Shown: positions 32,496 to 41,456, counted from the stretch's first letter. The stretch: 64,000 bases of DNA from Rariloculus sp963665575 (GCA_963665575.2 CAXXDW010000003.1:124001-188000); one strand, 5' to 3'. Made by a program: numbers and translations. Notes: a model not told the origin generated them from the letters alone.

Positions 32496-33500
32496 CTACC
32501 CGGACGAGGCGCAGTCGTAGGGTCTGACCTCCTCACCCGGCCTCCAGACCCAGGATTTGCCCTGCACGACAGGCTCGGTGAAGGTCGCCGGATCCGTTAC
32601 GGTCAACTGGTAGGCGAGCATGCTGCCGTCCTCATTGAGCGTGAAACGCTCCTCGGTCTCGACCGCCGGGCTCTGCCTGATGCCGGCATTGTTGAAGAAG
32701 CCGTAGTCGATGGCCGTGGTCTCGACGACGAGCGTCTCGCCTTCCCAGCGTCCGACCGACCGGCCAAGCAGGCTTGCCGGTGCAGATTCGTCAACATCCT
32801 CGGGCGACAGGTAGATCCTGCGTACCGAGTCGTATTCCTCAAGCCGCATCACGATCACATCGCCTTCGTCGACGAATTGCATCGGATAAGGCTGTTCCAT
32901 GATGTAAGGCATGCCTTTCGGCGCGCAGTTGAGCGTCGGATCGTCCGCAATCGGATCGTAGCTGTCGCGGGCGGCCTGCGCGGCCGGCGTAAGCGGATAG
33001 CTGCTGTTCCAGAGCGACCCGGCGTTCGTCCAGACGCGAAAGATGCCGCGGCCTTCGACATCCGCCGTGACTTCGCCGCGAATGTCCTCGCCTATGGTCC
33101 TGTCCGACCAGCGCGGTGCATAGCGCGACCCGAACAGAATCTCGTCTCCGCTCGGCAAGAGCATGTTTGTGAGCCACATTGCGTCGTCGGACATTCTGCC
33201 CGGGTTGCCCGCGACCGTGACGCGCGTGCCGGGCGCGACGAGGCCCGGAGCCAGGCCGAAGCGGCTCACGATGCTGACCGAGTTCGTCTCGATCTCGATC
33301 GTGCGCGGCTCGCCCTCCGAATCGACTCCCGTCACCCTGAAACCGATGTGGGGATTGACCCAGAGCACCTCGGTGACCTCGCCTTCCATCTCGACGATGC
33401 GGCTGCGGTCGTAGACCGGCCCGGTAGCGTGATGCGCGTGGCTACCGACTGCGATCAAGAGAAAAGGGCCAGCGAGTACCGTCGTCAGCTTCACATTCAT
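32496..33500 (-). CDS. Fusion: DUF6152 domain plus WDGDTLVVET-family domain, exported
   Basis: The 334 residues join two domains that are separate genes elsewhere in the window. A signal peptide (to about AVGSHA) is followed by a DUF6152-like domain (about 22-125): HHATGPVYDRSRIVEMEGEV, NPHIGFRVTG, GTRVTVAGNPGRMS. The second domain (about 135-334) holds FRVWTNAG, a Cys-containing NCAPKGMPYIMEQPYPMQF, then GRWEGETLVVETTAIDYGFF. The latter corresponds to the HWDGDTLVVETTGF motif of the stand-alone proteins at 33797, 35177, 54445 and 58210. Function is unknown; the fusion suggests that the two families act together in the periplasm. The start at 33500 places the signal peptide at the N-terminus. 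Confidence 0.82.
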   Translation of the reverse strand: MNVKLTTVLAGPFLLIAVGSHAHHATGPVYDRSRIVEMEGEVTEVLWVNPHIGFRVTGVDSEGEPRTIEIETNSVSIVSRFGLAPGLVAPGTRVTVAGNPGRMSDDAMWLTNMLLPSGDEILFGSRYAPRWSDRTIGEDIRGEVTADVEGRGIFRVWTNAGSLWNSSYPLTPAAQAARDSYDPIADDPTLNCAPKGMPYIMEQPYPMQFVDEGDVIVMRLEEYDSVRRIYLSPEDVDESAPASLLGRSVGRWEGETLVVETTAIDYGFFNNAGIRQSPAVETEERFTLNEDGSMLAYQLTVTDPATFTEPVVQGKSWVWRPGEEVRPYDCASSG

Positions 33501-33796
33501 GGCGTACCTCCGTTGGCGGACTGCGGCCCGGTTCGGCCCGTGAGACGACGACGTGGACAACACCGCACCGGCTGCCATCGTTGCCTCACACGTCTGCGCG
33601 CCCGCTTCTCACATGTTGCAGCATCGCCTGCGGGGAACGAACACTCGCTACCGTAAAGCGGCAGCTGCAAGGGCCGAGTACCCGGTCGATTCTACGCGAA
33701 CGATGCAAACCGGTGTACCGCCGCTGTGACGCGCAGTAGACAATTCATTATCATTGCGCCAGTGTGGCCACGAGGTTCGCGGACAGGGGCACAGGA

Positions 33797-34621
33797 ATGC
33801 ACAGCAGGTTGGACTTCATTGGGCTCATGACAGCGCTTGCCGCGGCAGCGGCTTTGCTGGCGGCGCCCGCGAACGCGCAGGAGCGCCCGGAACGGATCAA
33901 CGGGCGCCCCAACCTGAACGGCATCTGGCAGGCACTCGATACCGCGCACTGGAACCTCGAAGGTCATTCTGCCGAAGCGCTCGATGACTTCTGGCAGCTT
34001 GGGGCTATCGGCGCAATCCCGGCCGGCCAGAGCGTCGTCGTCGGCGGCACGATTCCCTATCTGCCCGAGGCGCTTGCCGAACGCGACGAAAACCGCGCCG
34101 GCTGGCCCGCGTCCGATCCGGAAGCGAAGTGCTACCTGCCCGGCATCCCGCGCGCGACCTACATGCCGTATCCGTTTCAGATCATTCAGGGCGACGGCGA
34201 CATCCTGTTCGTCTACGCGTTCGCAAGCGCCAACCGACCCGTTCACATGACCGACATCCGCACGCTCAACGAGGTCCCCGTCGACATGTGGATGGGATGG
34301 TCGAACGGGAGCTGGGACGGGGACACGCTGGTCGTCGAGGTGATCGCCAACGACGACCGCACCTGGTTCGACCGGGCCGGCAATCATCACAGCAACGCAA
34401 TGACGGTCACCGAACGCTACACGCTGATCGACGACAACCACATGCAGTACGAAGCGACCGTTGACGATCCCAACACCTTCTCAAGGCCCTGGACGATCTC
34501 GATGCCGCTGTACCGGGACGTCGCCCCGAACGCCGAACTGCTCGACTTCAAGTGCGTGGAATTCTCGGAGAATCTGCTCTATGGCGAGTACCTCAAGGAA
34601 CCGCCAACACCGCTCCAGTAA
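33797..34621 (+). CDS. Exported protein of the 'SGxW / WDGDTLVVET' family, unknown function
   Basis: This is a 274-residue secreted protein. The signal peptide (about 1-28, ending PANA) is followed by RPNLNGIWQALDTAHWNLEG, the N-terminal family motif. KCYLPGIPRATYMPYPFQI is next, then SWDGDTLVVEVIANDDRTWFDRAGNHH and a terminal part with ERYTLIDDNHMQYEATVDDP. The order (GxW, Cys-Pro-Gly segment, WDGDTLVVE, TERY...DP) is shared with the other family members here. A DUF6152 gene follows 75 bases downstream on the same strand, so the two are probably co-expressed. The start at 33797 is chosen for the signal peptide; an earlier in-frame ATG exists. Confidence 0.8.
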   Translation: MHSRLDFIGLMTALAAAAALLAAPANAQERPERINGRPNLNGIWQALDTAHWNLEGHSAEALDDFWQLGAIGAIPAGQSVVVGGTIPYLPEALAERDENRAGWPASDPEAKCYLPGIPRATYMPYPFQIIQGDGDILFVYAFASANRPVHMTDIRTLNEVPVDMWMGWSNGSWDGDTLVVEVIANDDRTWFDRAGNHHSNAMTVTERYTLIDDNHMQYEATVDDPNTFSRPWTISMPLYRDVAPNAELLDFKCVEFSENLLYGEYLKEPPTPLQ

Positions 34622-34696
34622 GCGCGCGACGATCGCAGTGTTACGCAACATCGGCGACACGGCAGTCGCGCTTCGATTCATCAGGAGGCCAAGCCA

Positions 34697-35104
34697 ATGA
34701 GAATCCTTACCCCCTCGATTATTGCCGGCGCCCTGATGGCAGCGGCCGCCGTACCTGCGATCGCTCATCATTCGTTTGCGGCGGAGTTCGACATCAATCG
34801 CCCGATCGAACTCGAAGGCGTCGTGACGCGCATGGAATTCAGCAATCCGCATTCCTGGCTGCATATCGAGGTCACGACCGTAACGGGTGAAAAACAGCAG
34901 TGGCAGGTCGAGGGCGGCGCGCCCAACGCGCTGATTCGCCGCGGCTGGAACAGGAATTCGATCCCGGCGGGCATTCAGGTGCACGTCGAAGGTTTCCAGG
35001 CCAGGGATCGCTCCTTCCGCGCGAGCGGGCGGGAAGTCACGCTGCCCGACGGTTCGAGCCTGTTTATGGGCTCCGTCGGTATCGGCGCCCCAAGATCCGA
35101 ATAG
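34697..35104 (+). CDS. DUF6152 family exported protein, copy 2
   Basis: The 135-residue protein has a signal peptide ending AIA, then HHSFAAEFDINRPIELEGVV (residues 24-43) and SNPHSWLHIEVTTVTG. NALIRRGWNRNSIPAGIQVHVEGFQARD follows, and the end (FMGSVGIG) is close to that of the other copies. It lies downstream of the SGxW-family gene at 33797 in the same direction, with AGGAGG before its ATG. Function is unknown. Confidence 0.85.
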   Translation: MRILTPSIIAGALMAAAAVPAIAHHSFAAEFDINRPIELEGVVTRMEFSNPHSWLHIEVTTVTGEKQQWQVEGGAPNALIRRGWNRNSIPAGIQVHVEGFQARDRSFRASGREVTLPDGSSLFMGSVGIGAPRSE

Positions 35105-35123
35105 GCACGGGCGACGACCACAG

Positions 35124-35160
35124 GCCGGTTCCGCCGAAGTCGCAACGCGGCGAAGCCGGC
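35124..35160. terminator. Hairpin between convergent genes
   Basis: Arms GCCGGTTCCGCCG and CGGCGAAGCCGGC pair at 11 of 13 positions with an 11-base loop. It lies 20 bases after the DUF6152 stop and 17 before the stop of the convergent gene. There is no T run, so a bidirectional stop is only likely, not certain. Confidence 0.4.
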
Positions 35161-35176
35161 TGCAAACCGCTGCAAT

Positions 35177-36313
35177 TCACTCCAACTCGTTGATATTGAA
35201 TATCTCGGCGCCCTCTTCCGGCGGGCGGTAGACGTTCATGCCACCGCGCGGAGGGATCGGCAGACCGGCTGCAATGGCCTCCTCGACCTGTCTTTCATAG
35301 GCGCGCTCGCCGCTCAGCGAGTGGCCGACCGCTCCGTTGCCTTCGTGGCAGGAATATTCGTAGGTCTGATAGTCGGGCTGGGTGGTAATCATCAGGCGGA
35401 CCGTGAACGGCGCGGTGTAGGCGACGGGATCCTCGATCGTCGCGATGTACTCGATCATGTCGGGATCCACGCGCGTCAGGCGCTCCGTGATGGTCATCCG
35501 GTCGCTGTGGCGCGTACCGTTGCCGTTGGCGCCGATACTCGTTTCATCGGTGAAGTTCCGGGTTTCGATCACGAGCGTATCGCCTTCCCAATGGCCGCGC
35601 GCATTGCCCATGTACTGCCTGACGTTCTCGCTCACATGCGGCCGACCGTCGAGCGGGATGATCCGCGTGTCGTGAATCATCTCGTAGCTGATGGCGATCG
35701 TGTCGGGATTCTGGATGATCCTGAGCCCATTGCCGTAAATGACCGGCAGGGTGGAGCCCATGAGCCCGCGCGTGATGCAACGGTCGTAAAGCGTGAAGTC
35801 TTCAAAGGCGTCGAACGGACCCGGACCGAAGGTGCCACGGTCGCGGTTGCCGGCCCGTGCCCTGCCGGCTTCGGTCATCTCGGGAATCCGCCCGTTCGGC
35901 GGATCGATGACGAGCGAGGTGTAGCCGAAAGTCCGGACCCCCCATTCGTTGCGCAGGAAGGTTTCGGTGTAGATGGCCCGGTCCCGGCCGGCCTCGTCAC
36001 GACCCGCCCGCTCCGCGAACTCGTCCGGCGTCAGGGATTCGCGCGTCCCGTGACGCGAGTTGCGGTTCGTCCCGACACCTCGCATGTCGTCCGTGCTCCA
36101 TACGCCCTCGAAGCTCGGATCGCCCCAGGACGTTCTCGGCACCTCCCAGTTCGGGTCGGTGAGTGCCGCTATGGTCGTTTCGGCCGGTACCGAACGAATT
36201 TCGGGAAGTTCTGCGTCCGTGAGGCCGCCCGGCCCCTGCGCCGGTGCTGTCGTCGGGAGCGATCCCGCGATCGCAAACGCGCAAACGGATGCCGACAAAA
36301 CTGTACTTCGCAT
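35177..36313 (-). CDS. Exported protein of the 'SGxW / WDGDTLVVET' family, long type
   Basis: The 378 residues have a signal peptide (MRSTVLSASVCAFAIAGSLP...APAQ), then DPSFEGVWSTDDMRGVGTNR. TLYDRCITRGLMGSTLPVIYGNGLRIIQ corresponds to the Cys segment; it is followed by GHWEGDTLVIETRNFTDETSIG, DRMTITERLTRVDPDMIEYIATIEDP and a C-terminal YEYSCHEGN. This subtype, with DRCITRG and YSCHEGN, is recurrent in environmental bacteria but has no assigned function. It stands alone between a convergent DUF6152 gene and the PQQ-type dehydrogenase gene, which is on the same strand 226 bp upstream. Confidence 0.78.
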   Translation of the reverse strand: MRSTVLSASVCAFAIAGSLPTTAPAQGPGGLTDAELPEIRSVPAETTIAALTDPNWEVPRTSWGDPSFEGVWSTDDMRGVGTNRNSRHGTRESLTPDEFAERAGRDEAGRDRAIYTETFLRNEWGVRTFGYTSLVIDPPNGRIPEMTEAGRARAGNRDRGTFGPGPFDAFEDFTLYDRCITRGLMGSTLPVIYGNGLRIIQNPDTIAISYEMIHDTRIIPLDGRPHVSENVRQYMGNARGHWEGDTLVIETRNFTDETSIGANGNGTRHSDRMTITERLTRVDPDMIEYIATIEDPVAYTAPFTVRLMITTQPDYQTYEYSCHEGNGAVGHSLSGERAYERQVEEAIAAGLPIPPRGGMNVYRPPEEGAEIFNINELE

Positions 36314-36539
36314 CGTTACTGCTCCTCGCCGACTGCTCGGATCGTTGTCGGCCTGGCATTTGAAACAATCGATTTCATCGGTTCTCGCCCCTTGCGTAAT
36401 CGATGAGCACCCACATGAATTTTACTACGAGGGTGAGAAAGATCGGCCCCGGTCCGAGCACTTCCGTGCTGACGAACCTGAATCTCGACGACCCGAGCCG
36501 ACGATCGACCGGATCGCCCGCGGCAAGGGCGATTCAGTG

Positions 36540-38279
36540 TCAGTTGTCTGCCGGCAGTGCGAACACGAACACGTTCGATCCGCCGGTCCCGGGCTCAAGG
36601 TCCGGCAACAGCCGGCCGGCGGTCGCGGCAACCAGGGACGGTCCGGTGCTCACCGCGACGTACTGGCGCCCGGCAACGGCAAAGCTGATCGGGTAGCCGC
36701 TGACCGCCGCTTCGAGATTCGTTTCCCAGAGGACCTGGCCCGTCTCGTCGTCGAACGCCCGGAATCCACCGTGCGAATCTCCGCCGAAAATGAGGCCGCC
36801 GCCCGTGGCGACCACAGACAGGGCGGCGGGACGCTGGTCGTAGCGCCACAAGGCCTTGCCGGTTTCCGCCGAGACTGCCCAGATCGAGCCGAGCTTGTCC
36901 GTGCCGGGCGCGAGTTGCGGTGGCATTTCCAGACCGTAGACCTGCGAAGGGTCGCGTTCGCCGGAAACAACCGATGCATTCATGCAGGTGTTCTGCATCG
37001 GAACATAAATGGCGTTGGTCAACGGGCTGTAGGCACCGGCCGGCCAGTTCCTGCCGCCTGCTGCGGCCGGGCAGATCATGATTTGCTGACCTGCAGCCGT
37101 GAAGAGCGTGTCTGGATTGACCGTAACCTCGCCGGTCGCACCGTCGATATCGCTCACGACGTTCTGCATCAACGTCGTTCGCGCCCACAGAAACTCTCCG
37201 TTCGTCCGGTCAAGCGTATAGACGATACCCGTCTTGCCGGGGATGCCGGTAACGACCTGGCGGCGCTCGCCGGGTTCGATCGCGGGGTTGATCCACGCGA
37301 CTTCGTCCGGATCCGGGGCCACGGCAGTGTCGACGAGAACCCGCTCGAATGGATGATCCAGATCCCAGTGATCGACGACGTGCTGGTAGTACCAGACGAT
37401 TTCGCCGCTGTCGCCGTCGAGCGCGAGGGTCGAATTGTGGTAGAGATGCTGGTTGTCGTTGCCGCCGAGAATGAACTTCGGTGCGGGGATGGTCACCGAG
37501 GTGCCGACGTAGACCATGTCGAGTACCGGGTCGAAACTCGGCACCATCCAGGTCCCGACATGCCAGCGCTCTTCGAGCGGCACGTCACCCCAGGTCTCGC
37601 CGCCGGGCTCGCCGGGACGCGGGATCGTCCGCGCACGCCAGAGCTCCTCGCCGGTACGCGCGTCGTGCGCGGTGACGATGCACGACTCGTGAGTGGCCGC
37701 GGGCTGACATTGCCGGCCCGTGATGACCCGGCCATTGCCTATGATCGGACCCGAACTCGCCCGCGCCGGCAGCGTCGCCTCCACGACCGGCGTTTCCCAG
37801 ACCAGTTCGCCGGTACGCGCATCGAGCGCGTAGATCTGATTGTCGCCGCTGGCGTTGATGATCGTCTCGCCCCAGATTGCGATGTTGCGGTTCGTTCCGC
37901 CACGCGCACCCTCCGGGTACTCGCGCTGATACTCCCAGAGCAGCTCGCCCGTCCCGGCATCGAACGCCTGGATGTAATCGTTGGCGTTCGGCATGTACAT
38001 CACGCCGTCGTAGACGAGCGGCGTGCCCTCGTGAATGCCTGTGCCGACCGGGTGTTGCCAGACCAGATCGAGCCCTGAGACGTTGGCCGCGTCGATCTGA
38101 TCGAGCGGGCTATAACCCCACCCGGCAGTCGTCCGCCGCCAGGACAGCCAGTCGCCGGGCTCCGGCGACTGCAACATTTCGTCGGTTACCGGGACAAACT
38201 CGCGTGGCTCCTGGGCGTCCGATGGGAGACTCGCGATCGACGCGCCGATCATGGCGGCGGACACGCACAGAGATTTCAT
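36540..38279 (-). CDS. PQQ-type beta-propeller dehydrogenase, exported
   Basis: This is a 579-residue periplasmic protein of the quinoprotein alcohol dehydrogenase fold. It has a signal peptide (about 1-22) and propeller repeats with W-type docking motifs (IYALDARTGELVW, AHDARTGEELWRA, LDGDSGEIVWYYQ, VSAETGKALWRYD, FDDETGQVLWET). An aspartate-rich active-site segment HVVDHWDLDHPFERVLV resembles the catalytic HDxWDxD region. The adjacent cysteine pair typical of methanol/ethanol dehydrogenases is absent where expected (GARGGTNRNIAIW), and there is no C-terminal cytochrome domain. Oxidation of an alcohol or sugar is inferred; the substrate is unknown. Confidence 0.82.
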   Translation of the reverse strand: MKSLCVSAAMIGASIASLPSDAQEPREFVPVTDEMLQSPEPGDWLSWRRTTAGWGYSPLDQIDAANVSGLDLVWQHPVGTGIHEGTPLVYDGVMYMPNANDYIQAFDAGTGELLWEYQREYPEGARGGTNRNIAIWGETIINASGDNQIYALDARTGELVWETPVVEATLPARASSGPIIGNGRVITGRQCQPAATHESCIVTAHDARTGEELWRARTIPRPGEPGGETWGDVPLEERWHVGTWMVPSFDPVLDMVYVGTSVTIPAPKFILGGNDNQHLYHNSTLALDGDSGEIVWYYQHVVDHWDLDHPFERVLVDTAVAPDPDEVAWINPAIEPGERRQVVTGIPGKTGIVYTLDRTNGEFLWARTTLMQNVVSDIDGATGEVTVNPDTLFTAAGQQIMICPAAAGGRNWPAGAYSPLTNAIYVPMQNTCMNASVVSGERDPSQVYGLEMPPQLAPGTDKLGSIWAVSAETGKALWRYDQRPAALSVVATGGGLIFGGDSHGGFRAFDDETGQVLWETNLEAAVSGYPISFAVAGRQYVAVSTGPSLVAATAGRLLPDLEPGTGGSNVFVFALPADN

Positions 38280-38493
38280 GGAATTTCCTTCGATAGTGAA
38301 TCGCGACCGAGAACCACACTAACCGCATTCGATGCAAAACCTGCTCGGAGTGTCAGCAATTCGCTCAACCGTGGACGCGCAAATGTCCGCCGGTGAACCT
38401 GCCCGGAGCAGTATGAATATCCGACTTCGATATCCCTGGATCTCCCGTTCGGGACACGGTTCGCCTGCAGCGCGGCCAACTCGCGCCGGCAGA

Positions 38494-39633
38494 TCACTCG
38501 CGCAACATGTTGAGCGGCGGCAAGCGGGCGCCGGTGCCCGGGCCCGGCTCCTCGCCGGCCACCACGGGCAACGTCAGGGTCCCGATGCCCTCGATGGTCG
38601 CGACAATCTCCTCGCCAGGCTGCAGGAAGCGCTGCTCGCCGCGTACGGCGGTTCCCATCCCGACGCCCCCGGAAGTGCCGTTGTTGATCACGTCGCCGGG
38701 ATAAAGCGTGATGATCGACGAGGCGTATTCGATCAGCTCATAGAGCGAGTGGATCATGTCGCCGGCCCGGGCTTCCTGCATCTGTTCGCCGTCGACGCTC
38801 AGCGTCTGGTGGAGTCTTTCCATCGGGTCGCCATAGAACTCCTTTGGCACGATCCACGGACCCTGCGGCGCAAACGTGTCATGCCCCTTGCCCACGAACC
38901 AGTCCGACTGGAACGGCGCACCGCCCGGGGGACGCCCGCCGCGATCGGAAATGTCGAGCGAAACCATGTAGCCGAAGATGTAGTCCTGGGCATCGGCGGC
39001 AGATACATACCTGGCCGCGCGGCCGATGACCGTACCGAGCTCGACCTCCCAGTCCGTGCGGTCGCGGCCATACGGGATCACGACCGGATCCCGGTCGCCG
39101 ATGACGGCGCCACGGCTCGGCTTCAGGAACAGGTACGGCACGCCGCGTTGCTCACGGCGCTGGAGGCGTGCTTCGGCTCGCTCCTCCGGCGTACCGGTTT
39201 CGTTCACGTGAGTATAGAAATTGACCGCCGCGTTCAGGATCTTGCCCGGGTACATGATCGGCGGCAGCGTGCGTACGTCGCCGAGTTCGTGCACGAAGTC
39301 CGGACGGCCGTCCGCATCCAGACTGCCGTTCGCGACCAGGTCGTTGACGATCTCGTACATCCGCGGCTTGAGCCCGTACTCGTAACGGCCGATGAGCTCG
39401 AGCATGTCGGCCGGCATCGGGATCGCCGGGTAGGACGAATCGGTCTGAAGTGCCGTATTCGCCGCGTCGAGTTCGACGATGAGGCTGTCACGCAGCACGA
39501 TGCCGACAGTCGACGCCCCGTGAACCTCGAAGGTTCCGACCTTGAAGGGTTCGGCACTCGTCGGCGCCTGCGCCTGAATCGACATCGGGCTTGCAAGCAC
39601 GCCCAGTGTGGCAATGGCCAAGGTGATACGCAT
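38494..39633 (-). CDS. Fumarylacetoacetate hydrolase-fold protein with a signal peptide
   Basis: The 379 residues belong to the FAH family (C-C bond hydrolases, decarboxylases, hydratases, isomerases). The core has ILNAAVNFYTHVNE, LKPSRGAVIGDRDPVVIP, DWEVELGTVIGRAARYV (metal ligands probably E196 and E198), GYMVSLDISDRG and ITLYPGDVINNGTSGGVGM. Unusually, it begins with a clear signal peptide (MRITLAIATLGVLASPMSIQAQA), so it is predicted to be periplasmic, whereas FAH enzymes are normally cytoplasmic. AAGGAA precedes the ATG at 39633. The PQQ-type dehydrogenase gene lies downstream on the same strand, a possible shared pathway. Confidence 0.85.
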   Translation of the reverse strand: MRITLAIATLGVLASPMSIQAQAPTSAEPFKVGTFEVHGASTVGIVLRDSLIVELDAANTALQTDSSYPAIPMPADMLELIGRYEYGLKPRMYEIVNDLVANGSLDADGRPDFVHELGDVRTLPPIMYPGKILNAAVNFYTHVNETGTPEERAEARLQRREQRGVPYLFLKPSRGAVIGDRDPVVIPYGRDRTDWEVELGTVIGRAARYVSAADAQDYIFGYMVSLDISDRGGRPPGGAPFQSDWFVGKGHDTFAPQGPWIVPKEFYGDPMERLHQTLSVDGEQMQEARAGDMIHSLYELIEYASSIITLYPGDVINNGTSGGVGMGTAVRGEQRFLQPGEEIVATIEGIGTLTLPVVAGEEPGPGTGARLPPLNMLRE

Positions 39634-39700
39634 CGTTCCTTCCCCCTGATGGCCTTGCGAAGCCATCCATTGAAGCGGCGATTACCGGGTTGGAAGCGCC

Positions 39701-39866
39701 CCGGGAGCTTGCGACGCAGGAATCCACGTCTGCAAATCCGTTCTCTTCCGCCCCGTCACGCGATCGGTTTCGTCGAATATGGCTCGATATTCACCTCAAC
39801 CGATCGCAGGATCCGACGGCGATATCGAGTTTTCGCTTTCGCGACTTCCCGTGGCGAAGGCTCCTG
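39701..39866. repeat. 166-bp palindromic repeat, copy 4
   Basis: This copy has the same orientation as copies 1 and 2. The left end is CCGGGAGCTTGCGACGCAGG and the right end GTGGCGAAGGCTCCTG. The inner stem reads GCGATCGGTT / AACCGATCGC, different from copies 1 and 3 but still perfectly paired. It fills part of the 466-bp gap (39634-40099) between the FAH-fold gene and rocD, where no other gene is seen. A TACAAT (40000-40005) could be a -10 for rocD, without a good -35. Confidence 0.8.
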
Positions 39867-40099
39867 ATCCTTCGGAAAGTTTCTACGCGTGCCCGGCGGA
39901 CCTGTCAAGGTCGCTCGACCTTTGCCTGCACGGGTACCGCGAGTGCCGCCCGGACAGACCTGGTCCAATGCACACCGGACCACCGGGCAGACGAGCAGCT
40001 ACAATGCGCGGACATGCTAACGCCCGCGCAGTGGCACCAAGGCTTCGGGCGAATGACCTCCGGCCATCGCAGCTCCCCATGCCTCATCGACCTGAATTC

Positions 40100-41302
40100 A
40101 TGACCCGCACGGCCGAAATCATTCGAGATACCGAGGCGGTCACGGCCCGAAATTACGCCCCGCTGCCGGTCGTCATCGCCCGGGCCGAGGGGGTGTGGGC
40201 CTGGGATGTGGACGGGCGGCGTTACCTCGACTGCGTCAGCGCCTACTCGTCGCTGAACCAGGGTCACCGCCATCCGAGGATCGTTGCCGCACTCATCGAG
40301 CAGGCCGAGCGCCTGACGCTGACATCCCGAGCCTTTCACAACGACCGGATGGGAGCATTTCTGAGGCGTCTTTGCAGGCTCTGCGCGATGGACATGGCGT
40401 TGCCGATGAATACGGGCGCGGAAGCCGTCGAGACGGCAATCAAACTCGCGCGGCTCTGGGGCTATCGGAGCAAGGGCATACCCGACGATGCAGCCGGGAT
40501 CGTCGCGTGCACGAACAATTTTCACGGCCGCACGACCACGCTGGTCGGGTTCTCGTCCGAACCGCAATACCGCGACGGCTTCGGGCCACATACACCCGGA
40601 TTCACCCTCGTCGATTTCGGCGATGCAGCGGCGCTTGCCGCAGCGATCACCCCGAATACCGCCGCCTTCCTCGTCGAGCCGATCCAGGCCGAGGCCGGCA
40701 TACTCATGCCACCTGCAGGCTATCTTGCCGAAGCCCGGCGAATCTGCAGCGTGAACGACGTCCTGCTCGTTTTCGATGAAATTCAGACCGGGCTCGGCCG
40801 TACGGGCAAAGTCTTCGCGTACGAACACGAAGCCGAGGCCAAGCCCGATATCCTGATCCTCGGCAAGGCGCTCGGCGGCGGTGTCTACCCGGTATCCGCC
40901 GTCGTTTCGTCCGCCGAACTGCTGGGCCTGTTCAGACCGGGCGAGCACGGCAGCACGTTCGGCGGCAACCCGCTCGCGGCCGCGGTCGGCGAAGCCGCGC
41001 TGACGGTTATCGAGGACGAAGCGCTTGCAGAACGCGCTGCCGAACTTGGCGCTTATCTGCGCGACGCGCTCGAAACCATTCGCTCACCTGCGATCCGCGA
41101 GATTCGCGGACGCGGTTTGCTGCTGGGCATCGAGTTCGAAAAAGCCGCGGGAACGGCGCGCGACTACTGCTCGCTGCTCGCCGAACGTGGAGTGCTGACC
41201 AAGGACACGCACGCGCAGGTCATGCGGCTCACTCCACCGCTGACCATCGGCAAGCCCGAACTCGATTGGCTTGTCGAACAGCTCGCAGCGGTCTTCGAGT
41301 GA
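40100..41302 (+). CDS. rocD: Ornithine--oxo-acid transaminase (class III aminotransferase)
   Basis: This PLP enzyme converts ornithine and 2-oxoglutarate to glutamate semialdehyde and glutamate, linking arginine breakdown to proline or glutamate. The 400 residues match OAT. They begin with ARNYAPLPVVIARAEGVWAWDVDGRRYLDCVSAYSSLNQGH (shown in part), then MNTGAEAVETAIKLARLWGY, DEIQTGLGRTGK (PLP-ring aspartate D226) and ILGKALGGGVYPVSA (Schiff-base lysine K256). The start at 40100 (MTRTAEII) matches homologues; another ATG seven codons upstream is possible and neither has a clear ribosome site. A hairpin follows the stop. Confidence 0.92.
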   Translation: MTRTAEIIRDTEAVTARNYAPLPVVIARAEGVWAWDVDGRRYLDCVSAYSSLNQGHRHPRIVAALIEQAERLTLTSRAFHNDRMGAFLRRLCRLCAMDMALPMNTGAEAVETAIKLARLWGYRSKGIPDDAAGIVACTNNFHGRTTTLVGFSSEPQYRDGFGPHTPGFTLVDFGDAAALAAAITPNTAAFLVEPIQAEAGILMPPAGYLAEARRICSVNDVLLVFDEIQTGLGRTGKVFAYEHEAEAKPDILILGKALGGGVYPVSAVVSSAELLGLFRPGEHGSTFGGNPLAAAVGEAALTVIEDEALAERAAELGAYLRDALETIRSPAIREIRGRGLLLGIEFEKAAGTARDYCSLLAERGVLTKDTHAQVMRLTPPLTIGKPELDWLVEQLAAVFE

Positions 41303-41311
41303 GCCGGCCTT

Positions 41312-41336
41312 CCAGCCGCTATTCGTAAGCGGCTGG
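41312..41336 (+). terminator. Hairpin after rocD
   Basis: A perfect 9-bp stem (CCAGCCGCT / AGCGGCTGG) with a seven-base loop lies ten bases after the rocD stop. No T tract follows, so it may stop transcription weakly or protect the 3' end. Confidence 0.45.
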
Positions 41337-41456
41337 GCTGGCGTAAAACAGCAAGTCCTCCGGTTCCCCGTCGAGGATCCTGTCGCAGCGGCGCATCCGC
41401 TGGAGCACAATTGCGCAGGTTCCTTCTGCGCGTCCCACCTATCCGCCAGGATGGCG

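Noticed and set aside
36060..38078. Long plus-strand frame across the SGxW-family and PQQ dehydrogenase genes
   Set aside because: It spans two real minus-strand genes and their spacer, with no signal peptide or family motif; a shadow of GC-rich coding DNA.
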